From assembly GCA_002286715.1 (NCBI GenBank), contig NSJX01000014.1:445086-509085 (forward strand): a stretch of DNA of 64,000 bases, read 5' to 3'. Positions 46,189-58,127 of this stretch are shown here, piece after piece. The stretch's first letter is position 1. Every line of letters begins with the position of its first letter. The notes beneath the pieces were generated by a model. The model saw nothing but the letters and a program-made list of their open reading frames with translations. It was not told the DNA's origin and made no database searches. Origin of the DNA: Dentipellis sp. KUC8613 (taxonomy: Eukaryota > Basidiomycota > Agaricomycetes > Russulales > Hericiaceae). The translations under genes and the position numbers were made by a program.

Positions 46189-47214
46189 ATGGCCTCCCAG
46201 ACTTCCCTCACTGTCGCCGTCGTTCAGGCTATCGCCTACATCACTCGCCCCCTCATCGTCTGCTTCCCCGTGTCGACGATCCTCAAGCTGCAGATCGCCC
46301 TCGAGGCCAACATGACGAAGCACTTCGCTTCCTCCTGGGTTCCCAGCGAGCCCCTTCGTGGCTCTGGCCGCCGCTGTCTCAGCTTCTCCCCCAGCACGCT
46401 TCCGCCTCGCCCCATCTACAACTCCATCGTCGCCGCAGGCGTGCAATGGCCCGAGTGGAGCGCGGCACTCGGCAACGTCGAGTTTGACCTCTTCGTTGAC
46501 CCCGGACGTGTCTCCATCCGCGTCGGCGGTAGCCAGCTCGTCACCGTCTGGTCCGAGGAGCTTGAGAAGGCCGCCCAACTCAAGGCTGACCTCCTCGCGC
46601 AGGAGGCCCGCCTGCAGGTGCAGCTCAGGGCTCAGGAGGCCGTTCGCGCCGAGAAGAGCAAGACGCTCGCGCAGGAGATTATGCAGGCGGACGAGGACTC
46701 CGAGCAGGAGCTGTTCGCTGCGCTCGCGGATGAGATCCGCGCTCCCACCTGGTCCACGCCCATCGTCACCAGCTTCCCTCCGATTGCAGCTCCCAAGCCC
46801 GTCGCCATCTCGCCTGTTTCCGAGGAGTCGTCCCGACCCAGCTCGCGCTCCTCCAACCTCAGCAGCTCCGGCTTGTCCATCTTCTCCGAGGCTTCCGAGG
46901 GCGCATCCTCCGTCACCTCCGCTTCCACTGTCCCCTGCGTCGCTGAGGTGCCAGTCGCTGTCGTCGCTCCGAAACTTTCTCGCCGCGAGCGTGCGCGCAT
47001 GAACCGCATCCTCATCGACAAGAGCAAGACTCAGGTCCAGAACTACGATGGCGGAAAGACCAAGGTCTTGACCGGCGGTGTCATGTTCTGCACCAAGCCC
47101 AAGGCCGCGCCCACCCAGACGAAGGCTGCCCCGACTGCCGCACCCAAGGCCCAGAAGGCCAAGGCGACGAAGGGCGCCAGCGCCAGCGCCAACTGGCGCA
47201 CCGTCCGCGCTTAA
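46189..47214 (+). CDS. BTG/Tob-domain (anti-proliferative family) protein
   Basis: A single coding exon of 341 aa. Residues 1-130 form a BTG domain: helix 'VVQAIAYITRPL', 'LQIALEANMTKHFASSW', box A-like 'EPLRGSGRRCLSFSP' and box B-like 'VEFDLFVDPGRVSIRVG', matching the KGSGYRCIRIN and LTLWVDPxEVSYRIGE pattern of Tob/BTG. A charged coiled coil ('EKAAQLKADLLAQEARLQVQ') is followed by Ser-rich and Ala/Lys-rich C-terminal parts. Family knowledge: BTG domains bind the Caf1 deadenylase of CCR4-NOT and promote mRNA decay. Codons are strongly C-ending, unlike most neighbours, which with the CT-rich leader suggests high expression. No homologue occurs in budding yeast as far as I recall. Confidence 0.82.
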   Translation: MASQTSLTVAVVQAIAYITRPLIVCFPVSTILKLQIALEANMTKHFASSWVPSEPLRGSGRRCLSFSPSTLPPRPIYNSIVAAGVQWPEWSAALGNVEFDLFVDPGRVSIRVGGSQLVTVWSEELEKAAQLKADLLAQEARLQVQLRAQEAVRAEKSKTLAQEIMQADEDSEQELFAALADEIRAPTWSTPIVTSFPPIAAPKPVAISPVSEESSRPSSRSSNLSSSGLSIFSEASEGASSVTSASTVPCVAEVPVAVVAPKLSRRERARMNRILIDKSKTQVQNYDGGKTKVLTGGVMFCTKPKAAPTQTKAAPTAAPKAQKAKATKGASASANWRTVRA

Positions 47215-47914
47215 GTGCCTCATTCACGACGAGGACGTCTTCCGTCCACGCCCTTATTCTTTTTACGACATTCACCTGTGCAGCGCACTTGACGTCTGTC
47301 CTGACCCTCAACGACCCATGGAACTCTCGACTACTGTATCATTTTCCCTCACCACTCGACTCGTCTCTGTATTGGTCACCTCACTTCGTCTCATTGTTTT
47401 ATTAGGTTGCATAGGATGTGTAGCATTACCATGACTGATTGGTTATCGACCTCGCCTCGTCATTGTTATCTTAGGTCGCATACTTAATCGCTCTTTTCGG
47501 GAATTCTCTGCTGCATTAAGCAGTGGTCATAGTTCCTTGTTCGTACTCGTGTATCATCTGGTTTAGAATGGAGAATTGCAGATTGCTCTCTATGTTCAGC
47601 AGTCTGTGCGTCATGAAGAGACTTCAAGATGGTGGCTTGTTGTATTTGGCCAGCCGGGCCAAGTGAAACGCATTCGACTCGCCCTCATACTTCTGGACAC
47701 ACCAATCGTGAATACTGACATTACGAACTAGCAGCTAAAGATACATCAATGTATGCAAATTTGCGTTGTAATATTGGAGATATGTCATAACAAAAAGAAT
47801 AGGAAGATCAAGCACGTAAAGAGAAGAGATCATCATCGCTGGTTCACAGAGTTAGACCGCTGCAGCAAGGGGTATCACAAACCATCCCGTCTCACCACTA
47901 GCACCGGCACAAAC
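47215..47914. other. Convergent 3' intergenic stretch
   Basis: 700 bp between the BTG and CSC1 stops. Only frame shadows; AT-rich near 47740-47830. Confidence 0.5.
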
Positions 47915-50900
47915 CTACACCTTGCCTACATCCTCCCTCACATCCTCGTCCAGCTTCCTCCTCGCGCGCTCTTCCTCCTCCCCGCTCTCCCCACTCACTC
48001 GCTCCTCCGCAACCTCGACTCCCGACCCCTCCTTGCCCACCCGCTCCCTCCGCTCCGCCTCATCCATATCCGGCGGGGGCCCATCCACATCCACATGGCC
48101 CTTCGCATCCATCCTCGCGCCGACCGTCTCGACCTCGATCCCATCCTCCCGCAGTGCCCGCACGATGTGCTGGTGCAGCCCGAGCGCGTCCTGCGGGAGC
48201 CACACGATCTGCTGCCCCGCATACGCCGCGGGCGGGCTGAAGTCCGTCGGGCCCCGGTCGACCGCGCGCTTGATCGACGGCTCGTGCGAGGCGCGCTTGC
48301 TGTCGGACGGCTGCGCGGACGAGCCGGGGGACGGCGAGCCCTGCTCCTGCATCTGGATGTTTTCTTGGCCTGCGTCCGCGCCTTCTGCGGGCTTGGGCTC
48401 GCCCTGCGGCGGCTGCTCGTCGATGACCCCTTCCGTTTCCGAGCGGTTCGTTCCGTGCAGCTGTTCTGCGATTGACAAGGGGAGGGGATGGATGAGCGGG
48501 CCGTAGGAGTTGTTGATCGTGTTGTGGTAGAACGCCTGGAGGTTCTTCGTCAGGATACCGCCCGGAATGACGAAGACACCACACTCACCGTGAACACGAT
48601 CAGCACGACCATGAGCGCGCCCTCGGGGATGGCACCCGGATGGCTATGATCGTTCATGGCCAAGAAGAACAGCGCCGCGAGACAGATCTGCTGGATGTAC
48701 ATGCCCACAAAGATGTGCTGGATGGCCTTCGGGAAAAACAGACCGCCGGTGTCGCTGGACTGGGGCTGGTCGTTGACCCAGATGAAGTTGTACTTGTACA
48801 CCATGTAGAAGAGGAAGAAGGTCGCGCATGCGAGGCCATTGATGATAGGCGAGATGGCTGAGTACCCAAGCGCGATCACGACGAGCAGACTGGTCTGCGG
48901 AAAGAGAGTACCCCATTTCACGGTTCGAGCGCCGTACTTGATGTTGTAGACACTGCGGGGTGTGCTGCCGAGAAGGAACAGCTTGACATAGTACAGGATC
49001 AACGGGGCAATCTGCAAAAAGTTACCAGCAGTGCCGGAGAGTCCCTGCAAGATCACGTATCTGCGCATGACATTAGACAAAGGAAGAAGAGAGCTGCGAA
49101 TAGCGACCTACGTCAAGAAGAAGGTGGATGCTGTCGGCAAGTTCTGGGCAAGCAGCGAGGGGATCGACGAAACGTTCTTGACGATGCCTGGAAGGGCAGC
49201 AATGATACCGGACGAGAACGTCACGATAAGGAAACCATTCTAGAAACCTGTCAACGTCAATTAACGAGGGTGACACAAGGAACAGGCTTACGATGACTTC
49301 AAATAGGAAGAACCTGTCCATCAAGCTCAGCTCAACTCCAGAGCGTGTGGGTATGCCCTCAAAGCGGGCCAATAAGCGCAGTACGATTGGCAAGAGAAGG
49401 AAGAGGACTGCGAGCAAGACCGGAGGCAGGATACCAGAGATGATACCAACTACGACCTTGGGCAGCTTGCATAGCCAAGCCAACCACGAATAGGTGGTGC
49501 AGAGTGAATGAACGTTGGAAACGGCACCAACAAACGCAACTACGCGGAGAGGTATCAGTATATATTTCCGATGTGAATATTGTGGAAGACCGACCTGGGA
49601 AGGCCCACAGAATGATCAAGCCGATCGTAATGCTCCAACTGACAGCGAGCCTGATGCGCCTCTCGTAGGGATTTGTGCCTAGGTTGTCCCAAATTACATC
49701 CTCCGGCGTGACCTCCAGGTACTTGCTGTCCTTTCCCATCCTATATGGCTCGTGATGCGTCAGGGACTGCACTGCAAGGTGTGCCGCGAGCTGAGAGTTG
49801 AAGAGGACAAAGGCGCCATTGACAGGAGGATACGTCTGGTCTGAAAAGTCTGGGGCACCAGTCGGGCCGATGAGAGGGATATTTAGGCGAACGGTAGGCA
49901 AATTGATGTTCAACCGCCCGGCATGAAGCTGGTGGACGCGATCGCGAGCCTGAACGTCCGCAGCGGTCGTGCGCGCAATGTCCTGCTCGAGAATCTGGCG
50001 GCGCTTTTCGAGCTCAACCGAGGTAACCTTGATTTCTTCGCGGGCCCAGTCGATGCTGTCGACTTTCTTCCCAACAAGAGGGAGTGAGAAAGGCATCCAG
50101 GAAAAGAGAGGGAGGCGGTGAGTAGGGCGCTTCTTTTGAGGAACAAGGGTCTCCGCGAGGGACCGAGCAGATTCAGGATCATTATCCGCGTCTGGTCGAC
50201 GAGTCAAATCCGCAGTGGAACTTGTAGTTCCGTTTGCCTCCTTCTCCGCCTTTGCCGCTTTCTTCAGCTGCTTGTTGTGCCGTTTGGTGGCCGTGTTCAT
50301 CAGAGAGGTCTCCGCAGACTCAAGGGTCTTCGCAGCACTGAGGCGGCGGTCGTGGAGTTCGGGCATGTCCTTGAGGTCGCGATTGAGCCAAACCTTGCGG
50401 ACGCCTCCGGGAAGATGGGAGAACAGACGGGCCAAAGCTGACTCCGAGAGAAGTTCCGTAGGGATACCAGTGATGAGAATTGTATTCGCCTGAGCGGTGG
50501 ACGAATGTTCGGGACTGGCGAGATATTGCTGCCGCACGGAAACGAAATGCCTCATCTCGTGCTTGATATTCCACCATATCCAAACTGCAACACTAATGTT
50601 AGACATTACCGAATGTGACCGAAATACTACTCACAAGTGAAGATATATGTGACGATTATGAGCGCGGCGAAGCGCTTCAGCTGGTTATTTGCAACATTCC
50701 CGAACGTGAACTTGTCGAGACCTTGGTGATTGGCGGTCGACGTCTTCACGGAGTATGTGGGCATGAGGATGGCCCATGATAGGAGCCACATAGGGAGGAA
50801 GACGCGGACCATCATGCGCAGGAAACGGACAAAGAAGTATGCGTCCATTCCATTGATAGCCCTGATGGTGCGATAGTCCGCCTCGTATAGTGCCCACACC

Positions 50901-51212
50901 CATCCAAGCAGGGTAGGCGACAGTTCATGTGTTCGTTTCCTACGAGAATGTCAGACGCGCAGTCAGGGTCTAGAGAATAGATTGGACGCACGTCTTCAGT
51001 GGAGCAAGTGCACGAGGCTCGTATATGAGGCGAAAATACCGCCTGATGAGGGTAAACGCGACGATTTCGGCGGCGAATACAGCTCCATTGAAGACCAGAG
51101 AGGTCAAAAAGGAAGTGGTAGATGAGCTCTTAGCGCTGCTGATATCGGACCTGGCGTGCAGGCGTGTCAGCCACGCGCGGGACACAACGTGCAAGAGGAG
51201 GAAGACGCACAT
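47915..51212 (-). CDS. CSC1-like (OSCA/TMEM63, DUF221) mechanosensitive cation channel
   Basis: Seven exons: 50992-51212, 50635-50939, 49595-50584, 49292-49539, 49112-49239, 48589-49060, 47915-48535; 994 aa, the usual size. First membrane segment 'TSLVFNGAVFAAEIVAFTLI' with 'RRYFRLIYEPR', then 'WVWALYEADYRTIRAINGMD' and TM2-3. A large cytosolic domain carries 'TILITGIPTELLSESAL' (RRM-like PHM7 region). TMs with 'GTNPYERRIRLAVSW' and the characteristic 'YVILQGLSGTAGNFLQIAPLILYY' follow. A disordered acidic tail ends the protein. Family role: osmosensitive Ca2+-permeable channels of the plasma membrane or ER. The start at 51212 lies in a frame open further upstream, so the first residues are uncertain. 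Confidence 0.9.
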
Positions 51213-53116
51213 TACAGAAGTCTACGTGTAAATCATAAAAAATGGGCAAGAGCGATGGTCGAGGGAGAGATGAAAGAGGGAAAGAGAGGCCTGAGAGGAA
51301 ATTGAGCAAGAAAGAGATGAGAGACACGGTCATTATAGCGGCGTCGTGACCAGGCATTCCACACTTGCCTTTTTGGGAACCGCGACGGAGCACCACTTGT
51401 GAACCAAAGGTGATGTCACTTCCGCCGTAACACCGGTTACGCTTCTCCGGGTCTTCGCGCGTGCCTGCTTCGCTGCGTATTGTTCGACTCTCGTGCGCTG
51501 CTGCACACTTGCTGCCTACGGTCTCTCTCCCTTTGTCCTTTGAGTCCTTTATACCTGCTCGACATCAACACAGGAATATCTTCACAAATAAAACCTTGTT
51601 CCACCCGCTTCGACATCGATTGACAGTTCGTCCCTTAGTTTAGTCCGTGCCAGTGGCGCACCAACACACCGCTCCAACCGCTTCTCCGGCCTCTCTTTCT
51701 TCTCCCCGATCCTCACTCCATCCCGGACCCGCAGCTTCGGGGCTGACCAGCGCGGCCAATCCAACACTGCCAAAGCACCGCAAAGCTTCCGCCCAGAATT
51801 TTGTACTTGCGCAGCCACTCCAAACGGCCAGGGGCTCAGGTCAGGACCGAAGGCTATGGAACATGCATGGACGGGCAGGCGAGACAATTTGCATTCTAAA
51901 TTAGCCAATGCCAGCACTTCGGATTCAACATCTTGCGCGCCGCTGGCAGCTTGAATTTTGACTGCCAATGGCCTGCGATCGAGCGATGCCCCGCATTGAT
52001 GGCACTTGTTTAGGAAGACGACAGACAAAGGCCGGGTCAGTCTTCGATGTTGAGAGCGATTTCCCTGTTCTCTATGACGCAGGCTCTCCAATACCCCAAG
52101 CGATTCGCCTCTATAGCATACCATTCTCCATTGACATACCATGGTTTAGCGAATCTCAGAACACGCAGCGCATGGATTTCCCATTGCGTCCGCCACGTAC
52201 CCGAGCTATACCTTGGTAGGATATGAATGTCGGAATGTCAGGAAGAAACAGGTGCTACTAGTGCTACGTCGAGCATGCTTGGACGTCCTCCGCCCCTAAC
52301 TCGAGCTGGCCTTCCGCTTCATTCCAAGACATGCATGCAAAGGGAAACGTCGAGGACAAATACATAATTCCACCCACAGCGTGTCAAGCAGAGCGCCGGT
52401 CAGTCTTCCGCTCTTTTCAACGCTCGTGAAACGGGTTTCAGCGTTCCAGTCCTGGCTGGTTCCAGTTCTGCTCCAAGGCGAGCAAAAGCGTCCGTCCACT
52501 ATACAACATTGATACCGCCGAAAGCGACAGACCAGGCCCATCCAGTTTCATCGAGAAGCAACCAATATTTGCTTCTACCCGGTGTTCCTCTCCCAATGGT
52601 GCCTTTGGGTACAGAAAGCTCTCACATGACGCGTTGCAATCAGTGGCGGTCATAGATAGAGGCCTCGAGGCGTCCTGAGCTCGTCGAGACGGGTCATACA
52701 GTACCACGACGTGCCGTAGTACGTATGCAGCCCAATACAGCGATGACGGATGCCTGAACAGCAATGGTACGTCCTCTCTGTCCTGCTCCGTAACGGTTCT
52801 CGCGCGCACATCTCTCGATCGTGTTTCGTCACGTGCCATTTGCGTCATAGCACATGATCCCAGAAATTTGCATTTTCGGATTTTTTCCTCATTGGTCCGG
52901 AGACCATATACGCTTACTCTGAACATCTGACATCGACAGTCACTCTTGCTCATGTCGCCGCGGACGGCCGGGAGCCTGCAAAGATCGCCACGCAAATGTA
53001 TTCCACAGAGGCTATAGCGTTAGAAGAAGTACAAATGGAGAAGTTACAGAGGTATTATACAACACTGTTCAGATGACAATTATACATCCTTACGTCCACG
53101 TTGCGATTATGCGACT
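51213..53116. other. Long gene-poor stretch
   Basis: 1.9 kb between the CSC1 start and the ADH stop. Frames of 185-186 codons on the minus strand (51582-52142, 52438-52995) show no domain and no splice support. A CT-rich patch at 51640-51720 could be a leader. No supportable gene. Confidence 0.35.
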
Positions 53117-54767
53117 TTACTCCATTCCGAGCACGACACGGCCGACAACCTTGCCTTCGGACAAGCCTTCGTAGACGCTGAGGTGCATACTGTCAGTGAT
53201 CTTATTCACGAAGCAGATAGACCGAAGGGTACGCACTCCTTCAAGGCGGACAGCGGCTTTTGCGCATAGTGGCACTTCACGAGACCCATGGCGGCGATGT
53301 CCACGGCCTCGATGGCGTCCTGTCGGTTGCTAGATTCCGGACGCGTCAGCACAAGAGGAGAAGATATTGCCAGAAACCAGCGTACCCGACAAAGGAGCCA
53401 ATGATGGTGATGCTCTTGAACACGGTGAAGAAGATCGACGCGCCGAGCTTGGAGTTCGGCAGACCAACGAGGGCGAGGGTGCCGCCGACGCGGAGGTAGT
53501 CGACTGCCTGCGTGTATGCGGATTCCTGAAGCGCGAACGTGAGCTTGGACACAAGACACAAATAGATTCGGAGGGACGCACGTTGGCAGCAACGATGATG
53601 GCGGCGTGAGGGCCGAGACCGCCAGAGGCCTCCTTGATGTCCTTAACGATATCCTTGGTCTCCTTGAAGTCGACCCACTTGTCAGCGCCAAGCTTCAAGC
53701 AGAGCTCCTTTTTGTCGCTTCCGGTATCTGGAGTACGAACATGAGCGCGGGAAAGGTACAAAGGGTAGTGGTGCATACCGATGGCGATGACGCGGAGACC
53801 CTGTGCCTTCGCATACTGGACACCTGCAGACACTGTAAGACACAAGAAAGGCGAGATAACGCGCGATGCGTACCGAGGTGACCGAGTCCTCCACCAGCAC
53901 CGGGGATGGCGATCCAATCGCCGGTCTGCAGCTTGCAGTATTTGATGGCGCGGTATGCGGTGACGCCCTAGGCATTCAATCTGAGCGCCCGACCGATATC
54001 TTATCGGGAGATAAGGGATAAGCTTACTGCGCAGAGAATGGACGCGGCTTCGAAGCTGTTAAGGTTTTCGGGGATGGGGGTGACGTGGGCAACCCAGGAT
54101 TTCTGCTCCGGGTGTGAACGACCGATGACATAGTGAGCCGATAGGCACACATACCACGTATTGGGCAAAGGTACCGTCGGTGTTGAAGCCGCTGTACTTG
54201 GCCTTGGGGCAACCTACGTACGTCGATAACCCATGAGGCAAATGTGCACACCAAAGAACCAGCATACGTACTCTGCTCAAGGCCCTTGCGGCACTGCTCG
54301 CAGTCGCCGCACGCGTCAGCGAGCCACTTGATGCCGACGCGGTCGCCGAGCTTGACGGGGGAGCGGGGCGTGTTCGCGGCAATCGCGACGATGGTGCCGA
54401 CACCCTCGTGTCCGCCAATAAGGGGGCGGATCGCGTGGAGGGGCCAGTCGTCCTTCGCGGCGTGGAGGTCGGTGTGGCAGACACCGGTGCAGTCGAGCTT
54501 GACGAGACACTCGCCGGGGGCGAGCTGCTCGGGCTGGATGACGGGGTAGTCCTCCCTGACCTGGATGGGTGCGTCCTTGTCGACGATGACGGCGGCTTTC
54601 TGAGTCTTGGGGATCTGGAAGGACATGTTGTTGGTGTGGACTGCGCGAGAGTAGAGGATTGCGGGGTTGATATGAGCTGGACGAGCGATGCGGACAGAAG
54701 AGTGGTTGAGGGCAGCTTTATAGGTGGAGAGTCGCGCGCTTCCGCGAAGGGGGGCGAAAGGAATCAT
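53117..54767 (-). CDS. Zinc-dependent alcohol dehydrogenase, possibly mitochondrial
   Basis: Nine exons: 54272-54767, 54155-54213, 54028-54102, 53874-53967, 53779-53823, 53582-53727, 53386-53525, 53237-53329, 53117-53177; 402 aa from the ATG at 54767 or 355 aa from the ATG at 54626 ('MSFQIPKTQKAAV'). Catalytic zinc ligands: 'CTGVCHTDLHA' and 'GGHEGVGTIV'. The structural zinc set 'CGDCEQC...C' is complete. The NAD site is 'PGAGGGLGHLGVQYAKAQG'. The 47 residues before the second Met are rich in Arg/Ser/Ala with almost no acids ('MIPFAPLRGSARLSTYKAAL'), like a mitochondrial presequence. Alternative starts could give cytosolic and mitochondrial forms. Ethanol/acetaldehyde interconversion is expected. 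Confidence 0.9.
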
Positions 54768-56071
54768 GGTGGTGATTGGACGGTACGAACGTCCGAGGCA
54801 GATATTCATGCTCCGTCGCGCGACGCCTGGAACAGGGGTCCACGAGGCCCACAGGGGCTTGTGGAACATCGGCGGGCGCGACGACGCGGCAGGCCGAGAT
54901 GTCTGTCCCGCTCCAGTCACATGACCGCTCACGGCCGAGTCGGGGCCCGGGCGCGGCTCATCCAACACGCCCAGGCAGCCCTCCTCGCCGCACCGACGCC
55001 AGCGGCAGCGCGGTCACCTGCTCATTGTCAGAGCAAATTCGTCTCCATCCATCATGCATCGATGTCCTCGATCGATGGACTCCCGTATCTCTCGATTTTC
55101 CAATTCTTCGTCTTGACTCTGCGATCGAGCGCGGCATTTCAAACCGTCGGGATCACCTGTGTGTCTTTTAATCCTCAGAATGCGGGATTTGCGGGGAACA
55201 TACCAATGTTTTTCGACACTAGTGTGTCCTGCTGACCCGAGGCATATCCCAGTATGGTCATGGAGACTTCGTTATCCTTGCGCGATGCTGTCCGAAGCTG
55301 CCCAGGCCGTCTCTGGACAAGCCGCAACTGCAAAGTCCGGGGAATTTGAAAATTCCCCGCATGGAGATGAACCATTAGAAACTTCCGCTTTGGGAAGTGA
55401 ACGCTGGACGCCTGGGTGATGGACATGCAGACTGCGGCTAGGGACGGGTACCCGACGAAGCCCTTCCAAGCCGTACTCACCCGTCCACCATTTGCTTCTC
55501 GAGAAGCCAAGCGCAATGCTAGCAACTGTGCGTCCTCGATAAGGCGCGCCCATCCAAAATCAGGGACGAATCTGCGCCGAGCTCGCAGAATCGTATGGTC
55601 CTGCCTGTCACTTGGAAGGGCACCCGTGATCATTCTAGAGGAAATTCGACGCTATCAGGCGCGGACAATGGAAAGCGGGCGTCGACCGTAGACCTCGGAA
55701 GGCACCATACGTCCGATGGCAACAACAGGCAAAACCTATGGCCAGGACGTATATGAAAATCCAGATACCATGCGAGCCGATACCCCGCAAAATACCCCAC
55801 AAAAGAAGGCACCCCCCACAGAAACGTGCGGCAAGAATTCGCAAAACAAATGTCATGAACGCAACTCACCTAATGTTCGTGACGAATGATCTCACCGAGG
55901 CGCTTCGCGGCTGCGGACGACAACACGGAGTTCCGCTGAATCGTTGGATCTCGGAATCGATCAACGACATATGTCTCTAAGCAGCTGTTCGACGGTACGA
56001 TACCTATACACCAAGAAATACATGACAATGGCCACCCTAGAATGGAAGTAGATTGCAGGTCACCAGGTATC
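54768..56071. other. Intergenic stretch with unexplained coding-like minus-strand segments
   Basis: 1.3 kb between the ADH start and the RING gene stop. On the minus strand, segments such as 'TIQRNSVLSSAAAKRLGEII' (about 55880-55960), 'GVPSFVGYFAGYRLAWYL' (about 55750-55820) and 'FVPDFGWARLIEDAQLLALR' (about 55500-55570) look like protein, but I cannot connect them in phase. No family recognised. Confidence 0.3.
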
Positions 56072-57775
56072 TCAGGTCTTGAAAATGCGGAGGAGCCGCG
56101 CCTCCGTGACGATCCGCGTACGACACAGAGGGCACTCCCGAGTCGATGACATTATGAGCTCTGAACAAGCGCGGCACATGGCGAGGTGTCTGCAAAATGG
56201 GGTGAGGCTTCCGCGTCGCGTTGACACCAAAACGGCACGTACCCGCAGTCGACGATAGCAATATTGGCTTCTTCGTCCTGACATATCACGCAGAGACCAT
56301 CGCGCTCGAGGGCGGCGATTGCGGAAGGCGAAGGTGCAACGGGTGGTGGTGCTGGAGTCGAAGCTGGCGGGACAGACGGTGTCGTCTGGGCAGGTACGTC
56401 TGGATGAACATGTTCACCAGCCTCCGCATTTCCTGCTGAAGCAGCACTCTCCGCCCGCGCTCTCTCCAGCTCAGTTCGCTCTCTGGCCTCCTGCTCCACG
56501 CGCAGCCTATTCTCTTCCGCCCGTGCATTCGCTTCTTCCTCCTCTCGCGCCCGAATTGCCGCGTCCCGCGCCCGCTCTCGCCGTTCGTTATCAATCAACG
56601 TCTTCACGCGTGCCACCAACTCGCCCTTCTCAAGCAGCAGCCGAGCGTTCACATGGTTCTGGAAAAGAACACTCTTCAGCGTGCTGATTGATAAGCGTGC
56701 GATGTCCTCGTCGGACATGGCAAGAAGCGCGTCGAGCGTCGGGGGTGGCTGCGGTGCCGCATGTGGCGCTGCTGATGCAGGCCGAGAGGGTGCTGCGGAA
56801 CTCGCGGTGGACGCGGCGCCTGCAGGACGTGAGGGCGGATAAGCAGTATTCGGTCGAGGAGGCTGTGGCGGAGGATTGCTATTCTGTGGGTATTGCGGTC
56901 GAGGGGAATGTGGCGGGTCGCCTGAGGGCTGCGCGTATCGTGGACGTTGGGACTGAGAGGAAAACCTGGATCCTTGCTGTGATCTAGATTGGTCAAGGTC
57001 AGGTCGTGCAAACCCCGACGGGGGGTGCGATGGTCGTGCATCGGGTTCTGGAGGCTGGCGAGCATAGTCCATAGTCCGAGAGAACAAGCCACGAGGTCTC
57101 GCCGTCTGCCGAGAAGGAACCGACCGTTTCCTGTAGAAATCCTGGAACAGCGTGATGATAGTTTGGCAAGGACAGAAGCTTGGCTGTTCCATGGCCACGC
57201 ACCTCGTTCGCTTGCGGCAAACATCCATTCTGACCCTTCAATCGCCAATATGAATATTGTGGCGGAGTTGACAATTTGTTGACAAACATACCCGTACTGA
57301 CATGATCCTTTGAACTAAATCGTCCTTCTCGAGGACACCGTCGACCTTGATATTGTACGCATCTGCATAACGCTTCAGTCTGGCAAGTGGCAAACCCTTG
57401 AGATACGATCGCCCTCCCGCAGTGACTGCACATCCTCAGCGTCTAGATACACGCGTGCATCCTCACAGAACACTCACTAGTCAGGTTCTCTATACAGAAG
57501 GCACATACTGGAACGACGTCATAGCCTGTATCTGGTCCCTGCCTCGGCAACAGCGCCTGATAATCTGCACATGAGGAGCAGTAGGAATAGCCTATCGCGA
57601 TGTCAATCCTGTCCTCATCCAAGAGCAAGCGCACATACTCACCGCAATGGTTGCACTTCCGCGACCTCGTAAAGATGATATTGAACTCCTTGTTACACTT
57701 CCGGCAGCTCATTTCCGCCCGAGATGAATGATGTGGCGGGGGCGGTGGACCGCTCAGCAAAGGCATCCCAGACAT
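56072..57775 (-). CDS. FYVE-like / SAP / RING ubiquitin ligase (CARP-like)
   Basis: Six exons: 57643-57775, 57478-57591, 57292-57425, 57203-57229 (27 nt), 56243-57141, 56072-56189; 474 aa. N-terminal FYVE-like zinc finger with four Cys pairs: 'CRKCNKEFNIIF', 'KCNHCG', 'YCSSCADYQ' and 'VCAFC'. A SAP-like helix pair follows: 'LPLARLKRYADAYNIKVDGV', 'KDDLVQRI'. A Pro/Gln-rich linker with a second helical motif ('LARLSISTLKSVL', 'LVARVKTLIDNE'), a long charged coiled coil, and a C-terminal C3HC4 RING ('LCVICQDEEANIAIVDCG', 'HLAMCRAC', 'CPLCR') complete it. The order FYVE-SAP-RING matches animal RNF34/RFFL (CARP) E3 ligases. Likely an endosome-associated ubiquitin ligase; substrates unknown. Confidence 0.85.
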
Positions 57776-58127
57776 CTTTGCCGTGCGCTCGTAGATGGGT
57801 CTTAGTGAAAGGCGAAAGGTAAACTTGGAAGAACAAAGGGATTTGATTGTCTACTGTCGTCGTCACAGAGCTTATGGAGGAGAGTGTCACCGACGCTCAG
57901 TCAGCCACCCAGAACTTGCTAGACGCACCCAGAAACACGTGACTGAGACGCGTTATGGGTATTGTCGTGTCGTATTCGACGCGTCTCGTCGGCATGTCGG
58001 CGACCCTCTCCTCGACATATTGCGTGAGCCCAACAGCGAGTACATGTGTGCCCGCGCGGGAGCACAAGCTCGTCCACTAGTGTACACAATCATTCTAAAT
58101 TCAGACGAAGTACATCTAAACTGCGGA
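57776..58127. other. Short intergenic stretch between two minus-strand genes
   Basis: Promoter of the RING gene and 3' flank of FMO copy 2. No coding structure. Confidence 0.5.

Noticed and set aside
46183..47223. 346-codon open frame on the minus strand
   Set aside because: Antisense shadow of the BTG gene caused by strong C-ending codon bias; the plus strand carries the recognisable domain.
51582..52142. 186-codon minus-strand frame
   Set aside because: No recognisable domain and no acceptable intron boundaries; a few plausible-looking stretches are not enough.
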